From contig JAOUFA010000181.1 in the NCBI GenBank assembly GCA_029858545.1, positions 1 to 7,245 of the forward strand: a DNA stretch of 7,245 nt, written 5' to 3'. Below the pieces are notes generated by a model. That model was not told where the DNA came from, did not search any database, and saw only the letters and a list, made by a program, of their open reading frames with translations. This DNA comes from Betaproteobacteria bacterium (lineage in GTDB: Bacteria; Pseudomonadota; Gammaproteobacteria; Burkholderiales; SG8-39). Within the stretch, counting starts at the first letter, position 1, and the number at the start of each line of letters is the position of its first letter. The position numbers and the translations under genes were made by a program. This document shows positions 5,954 through 7,245 of this stretch, piece after piece.

Positions 5954-6613
5954 TCATCGTGCGAGGTGCCGGTACAGATTGACGATCATTCCCGCGGTCG
6001 CGCCCCAGATGTAGTAGTCACCAAATTCGATGGCATAGAACCAGCGCAGCTCGCCCAGAATGACGCGCGAGTGTCGCAGATGGTTGGCCGGGTCGAGCAT
6101 AAAGGACAGCGGCACTTCGAACACCTCCTCGACTTCGTTGGCGTCGGGGCGCAGGTCGAGGGGGGGGTGGACGATGCCGACGACCGGCGTCACGCGATAT
6201 CCGGTCCCGGTGCGGTATGCGCCCAGGCAGCCGACGACGTCCACTTGATCGGGCAGCAGTCCGATCTCCTCGGCGCTTTCCCTCAGCGCGGTGGCGACGG
6301 GACTCGGGTCTCCGGGTTCGGTACGCCCGCCCGGAAAGCTGATTTGGCCCGAATGCGCGCGCAAATGGGCGGTGCGCCGGGTGAATAGGACGGTGAACTG
6401 GTCCTCCCGGACAACGATCGGCACGAGTACCGACGCTGGCTTGAGGACAGTCTCCCGCAGAAGCACTCCTTGGTCGCCGGGGACTTCCTCGTCGGCCGCG
6501 ACCGGACGCGCGATTCGCAGGCGCAGTTCGGCGACATCGAGGTCGACGCTTTCCCGGTGAACCAGAACGGCACGCATGCGAAGTCTAGACCGGACGCCGG
6601 GCGGGACGGCCAC
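5954..6613 (-). CDS. Nudix hydrolase, coenzyme A pyrophosphatase type (NudL/YeaB-like)
   Basis: A 219-residue (from GTG) soluble hydrolase predicted to split CoA or acyl-CoA into 3',5'-ADP and phosphopantetheine. The CoA-pyrophosphatase (UPF0035) signature stands just before the Nudix box: LFTRRTAHLRAHSGQISFPGG at about 76-96. The box itself runs from G96 to L119 with RESAEEIGL at 111-119, where E112, E115 and E116 are the metal-binding positions. FEVPLSFMLDP at 165-175 and YYIWGATAGMI at 200-210 are typical C-terminal segments of this subfamily. The start is uncertain: GTG at 6613, or ATG at 6577 giving 207 residues. Neither has a clear ribosome binding site, and the GTG overlaps the outer arm of an inverted repeat. 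An uninterrupted run of eight C (coding strand, 6160-6167) encodes HPPL and could be a slippage or sequencing-error point. The gene follows the quinone oxidoreductase gene on the same strand after 90 bases. Confidence 0.92.
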   Translation of the reverse strand: MAVPPGVRSRLRMRAVLVHRESVDLDVAELRLRIARPVAADEEVPGDQGVLLRETVLKPASVLVPIVVREDQFTVLFTRRTAHLRAHSGQISFPGGRTEPGDPSPVATALRESAEEIGLLPDQVDVVGCLGAYRTGTGYRVTPVVGIVHPPLDLRPDANEVEEVFEVPLSFMLDPANHLRHSRVILGELRWFYAIEFGDYYIWGATAGMIVNLYRHLAR

Positions 6614-6655
6614 CGTCTCGGGACGTCCCGCACCGACCCTCGATCATCGAGACGG
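6613..6655. repeat. Nested palindromes between qor and Nudix genes
   Basis: Outer arms CCGTCTCG (6613-6620) and CGAGACGG (6648-6655) form a perfect 8-bp inverted repeat. Inside lie a perfect 12-bp palindrome, CGGGACGTCCCG at 6619-6630, and a 13-base palindrome with 6-bp arms around a central C at 6639-6651. The outer and inner pairings overlap slightly, so alternative folds are possible. The region covers the leader of the Nudix gene and touches its GTG start candidate. It could be an operator, an mRNA structure or the remnant of a REP-like element. Confidence 0.55.
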
Positions 6656-6660
6656 GCGAT

Positions 6661-6697
6661 CGCGATCCGGCTTGCGATCGCCGGAGGCCGGATCGCG
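6661..6697. repeat. 11-bp perfect inverted repeat after the quinone oxidoreductase gene
   Basis: CGCGATCCGGC at 6661-6671 pairs perfectly with GCCGGATCGCG at 6687-6697 around a 15-base loop. The loop holds the palindrome GCGATCGC (6674-6681), and the same octamer occurs at 6656-6663 overlapping the left arm. The hairpin starts six bases past the quinone oxidoreductase stop codon on the minus strand, a terminator position, but no T-run follows. It may be a terminator aided by Rho, a 3'-end stabiliser, or a REP-like repeat. Confidence 0.55.
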
Positions 6698-6703
6698 CCA
6701 GGT

Positions 6704-7245
6704 TCAGGGCAGCAGCACCAGACAGCCGGTTGTCTTTCTTCCCTCGAGATCCCGGTGTGCCTGCGCGGCATCGGCGAGCTTGTAGCGGCCCGTCACTTCG
6801 ACCTTCACCTTGCCTGAGATCACGGCGTCGAACAGCGACGACGACACGGTATCGAGTTCGGCGCGCGAAGCGATATAGGCAAACAGGGAGGGACGTGTCA
6901 CGAATAGCGAACCCTTCTGGGCCAACACCCCGACCGAGAACGGCGGCACCGCACCCGATGCGTTGCCAAACGACACCATCAAACCGCGCGGCCGCAGACA
7001 ATCAAGCGATCCTTCCCAGGTCGTCTTGCCGACGGAGTCATACACCACCGGCACACCCTTGCCGCCGGTGAGTTCCTTCACCCGTTCGACGAAATTCTCG
7101 CGCGTGTAGACGATCGTATGGGCACAGCCATGCGCTTTGGCGAGCGCCGCTTTTTCGTCGGAACCCACGGTGCCGATTACGGTCGCGCCGATGGCCTTGA
7201 GCCATTGGCACGCGAGCAGCCCGACGCCGCCCGCCGCCGCGTGAA
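6704..7245 (-). CDS. qor: NADPH:quinone oxidoreductase, zeta-crystallin type (C-terminal part; 5' end outside window)
   Basis: The last 179 codons are present; the frame is open through the window edge, so roughly the first 145 residues are missing. The fragment opens with HAAAGGVGLLACQWLKAIGA, the dinucleotide-binding Rossmann motif (AxxGxxG) of the medium-chain dehydrogenase/reductase superfamily. It continues with VVYDSVGKTTWEGSLDCL, RGLMVSFGNASGAV and KGSLFVTRPSL, which follow E. coli QorA closely from memory. These enzymes lack zinc and carry out one-electron reduction of quinones with NADPH in the cytoplasm. The C-terminus, KLADAAQAHRDLEGRKTTGCLVLLP, is the normal end of the family. No start should be placed at the internal GTG at 7168, since homologous sequence continues upstream of it. 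The Nudix gene follows 90 bases downstream on the same strand, across a palindrome-rich spacer. Confidence 0.93.
   Translation of the reverse strand, partial: HAAAGGVGLLACQWLKAIGATVIGTVGSDEKAALAKAHGCAHTIVYTRENFVERVKELTGGKGVPVVYDSVGKTTWEGSLDCLRPRGLMVSFGNASGAVPPFSVGVLAQKGSLFVTRPSLFAYIASRAELDTVSSSLFDAVISGKVKVEVTGRYKLADAAQAHRDLEGRKTTGCLVLLP

Noticed and set aside
6110..6330. Nudix box that departs from the textbook GX5EX7RE spacing
   Set aside because: The Asp at the Glu position and one extra residue before RE match what I recall for CoA-type Nudix enzymes such as NUDT7, so it is normal for the subfamily and not a damaged site.
6704..7168. Quinone oxidoreductase starting at the GTG at 7168
   Set aside because: The frame is open upstream to the window edge and encodes the conserved HAAAGGVG Rossmann motif there, so the real start lies outside the window.

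Overview
This is an ordinary stretch of chromosome from a GC-rich proteobacterium, most likely a betaproteobacterium. The lineage is inferred from the gene set and order: oligoribonuclease next to an M48/Ste24-type protease, pterin-carbinolamine dehydratase, RsgA, a CobD/CbiB-family membrane protein and a CoA-type Nudix hydrolase. I recall this grouping from betaproteobacterial genomes. Genus cannot be decided. I see no mobile element, CRISPR array, tRNA, rRNA or phage gene, and no intergenic gap longer than about 125 bp.

Layout: (1) Positions 1-1634, plus strand: a small DUF6494-type protein with a strong ribosome binding site, then 16 bp later an FAD-linked D-lactate dehydrogenase of the LDHD type. 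(2) Positions 1635-1759: convergent gap with two GC-rich inverted repeats. (3) Positions 1760-2305, minus strand: oligoribonuclease (orn). (4) Positions 2417-4912, plus strand: a tight cluster of M48 membrane protease, pterin-4a-carbinolamine dehydratase and the GTPase RsgA, with gaps of 11 and 1 bases. It diverges from orn across about 111 bp. (5) Positions 4972-7245, minus strand: CobD/CbiB-family membrane protein, CoA-type Nudix hydrolase, and the C-terminal part of a quinone oxidoreductase whose 5' end lies beyond the window.

The genes are mostly housekeeping: nanoRNA turnover (Orn), 30S subunit maturation (RsgA), membrane protein quality control (M48), pterin recycling (PhhB-like), nucleotide/CoA clean-up (Nudix), lactate oxidation and quinone/NADPH chemistry. 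They do not form one visible pathway. I found no convincing new system. The points most worth a second look are the CobD/CbiB-family protein that has lost the central motifs of its enzyme family, the dense palindrome cluster between the quinone oxidoreductase and Nudix genes, and the uncharacterised small protein coupled to D-lactate dehydrogenase.
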